NCBI GenBank assembly: GCA_003450125.1
Contig: DMFR01000334.1
Coordinates: forward strand, 1-5,928
Reading direction: 5' to 3'
Length of the DNA stretch: 5,928 bases
From: Prolixibacteraceae bacterium
GTDB lineage: Bacteria > Bacteroidota > Bacteroidia > Bacteroidales > Prolixibacteraceae
In this document: one piece after another, positions 5,380-5,928 of the stretch
Numbering within the stretch: the stretch's first letter is position 1
How the letters are laid out: each line of letters starts with the position of its first letter
Notes under the pieces: generated by a model
Told to the model about the DNA's origin: nothing
The model's input: only the letters and a program-made list of their open reading frames with translations
The model's database searches: none
Program-made: the position numbers and the translations under genes

Positions 5380-5892
5380 TTACCAATTTGCAATCGAAGC
5401 ATTGAAGACATCGTCGGTCAGTTGTTTGACAATCTCTGTAACCAGATCATTTTCAACGCTGCTGAGAGAACTGTTACTATCAAAATCTGCAAAAGCACTA
5501 AACGACTTTTCCCAATCCTGTGCATGATCCTTGTTGTTGACATATTTGACTTTTAACCCAACAGTCAGCCTGTTTTGAGCCGCAATGTCACCTTGCTGAA
5601 TATTCATCGGCCTGACATCGTATTCTGTGATTTGTCCCGAGAATTCCAGATCACCGTTATCTGTAATCTGGCTAAGGGAGGTCTGCCTGATCAGTTTTTC
5701 CTGCAACCCGTCAGTAAAGGTTTGGCTCAGATTGGGATTGACCAGTTTGGCCCTGTTGGGGAAATAATTCACCGAAAATGTTTTGACCGTTGGGGCAATC
5801 GAAGCACCTGTAAATGAATACGCGATTTTACAAGCTGTAAAAATCACAGTGCCCAAAACAAAGGTTAGCAGGAGTATATTTCGATTCTTCAT
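5380..5892 (-). CDS. lptE: LptE-family outer-membrane LPS assembly lipoprotein
   Basis: LptE plugs the LptD barrel and helps insert lipopolysaccharide into the outer leaflet. The 170-residue product starts with a lipoprotein signal: MKNRN, hydrophobic stretch 6-18, then FTAC with Cys21 as the lipidation site. The -3 residue is Phe, so the lipobox is relaxed, which is tolerated in Bacteroidota. The mature chain begins KIAYSFTGASI and contains YFPNRAKLVNPNLSQTFTDGLQEKL, GDLEFSGQITEYDVRPM and a C-terminal helix VENDLVTEIVKQLTDDVFNAS, the pattern of Bacteroidota LptE proteins. Length is normal. The stop is 4 bp before the chosen start of the TPR gene, so they are probably translationally coupled. 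Only 36 bp precede the ATG in the window and hold no clear promoter, so the operon probably continues from a gene beyond the right edge. Confidence 0.9.
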   Translation of the reverse strand: MKNRNILLLTFVLGTVIFTACKIAYSFTGASIAPTVKTFSVNYFPNRAKLVNPNLSQTFTDGLQEKLIRQTSLSQITDNGDLEFSGQITEYDVRPMNIQQGDIAAQNRLTVGLKVKYVNNKDHAQDWEKSFSAFADFDSNSSLSSVENDLVTEIVKQLTDDVFNASIANW

Positions 5893-5928
5893 ATCAATTA
5901 ATTATTTATGCGAATTAAGAGTTAAAAA
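5893..5928. other. AT-rich leader of lptE at the window edge
   Basis: These 36 bp upstream of the lptE ATG are AT-rich and contain no TAnnTTTG box or sigma-54-like motif on the minus strand. They may be an intergenic gap within a longer operon or the end of an upstream gene; the window stops too early to decide. Confidence 0.4.

Noticed and set aside
5376..5411. Upstream start for the TPR gene at 5411
   Set aside because: It would overlap lptE by 32 bp; the ATG at 5375 immediately after the lptE stop gives normal operon spacing.

Overview
The window looks like chromosomal core DNA from a member of the Bacteroidota, probably near Bacteroidales/Marinilabiliales. The evidence is the LptE-family lipoprotein with its Bacteroidota-style sequence (YSFTGASI, YFPNRAKLVNP), the gene order lptE / TPR protein / secG, a histidine kinase with the Bacteroidota-type H-box THEFMTP, A-rich leaders without Shine-Dalgarno sites, and promoter boxes that fit the Bacteroidota TAnnTTTG form. 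No mobile element, CRISPR array, tRNA or rRNA was recognised.

Layout, left to right. Positions 1-130 hold no convincing gene; there is an 11-bp tandem repeat at the edge and a possible leftward promoter. A strong terminator (131-161) closes a small minus-strand gene (179-403) for an exported Ala/Lys/Pro-rich protein. A 195-bp divergent spacer with a perfect 7-bp hairpin leads to a plus-strand sensor histidine kinase (599-1900) that has no response regulator beside it. The kinase converges on groEL and the two are separated by a long hairpin (1925-1958). groEL and groES (1993-3944, minus) form a two-gene chaperonin operon. Upstream of groES is a gene-free stretch of about 320 bp, then the terminator (4271-4301) of a second minus-strand operon: lptE (5380-5892), a TPR protein (4722-5375) and secG (4343-4711). 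These three genes are packed 4 and 10 bp apart and probably continue from a gene beyond the right edge.

The genes share a protein-quality and envelope theme: GroESL folds cytosolic proteins, SecG assists export through SecYEG, and LptE helps deliver LPS to the outer membrane. The most interesting signal is in the groES upstream region. It carries a good match to a sigma-54 (-24/-12) promoter at 4000-4016, correctly spaced for groES. About 158 bp upstream of the predicted start lies a 22-bp near-palindrome (CTGNCAGG-N6-CCTGNCAG) placed where an enhancer-binding activator would sit. No CIRCE element was seen. This suggests that the chaperonin operon is driven by sigma-54 and a dedicated activator, instead of by HrcA/CIRCE or a sigma-32-type factor. 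That is an inference from motif and position only.
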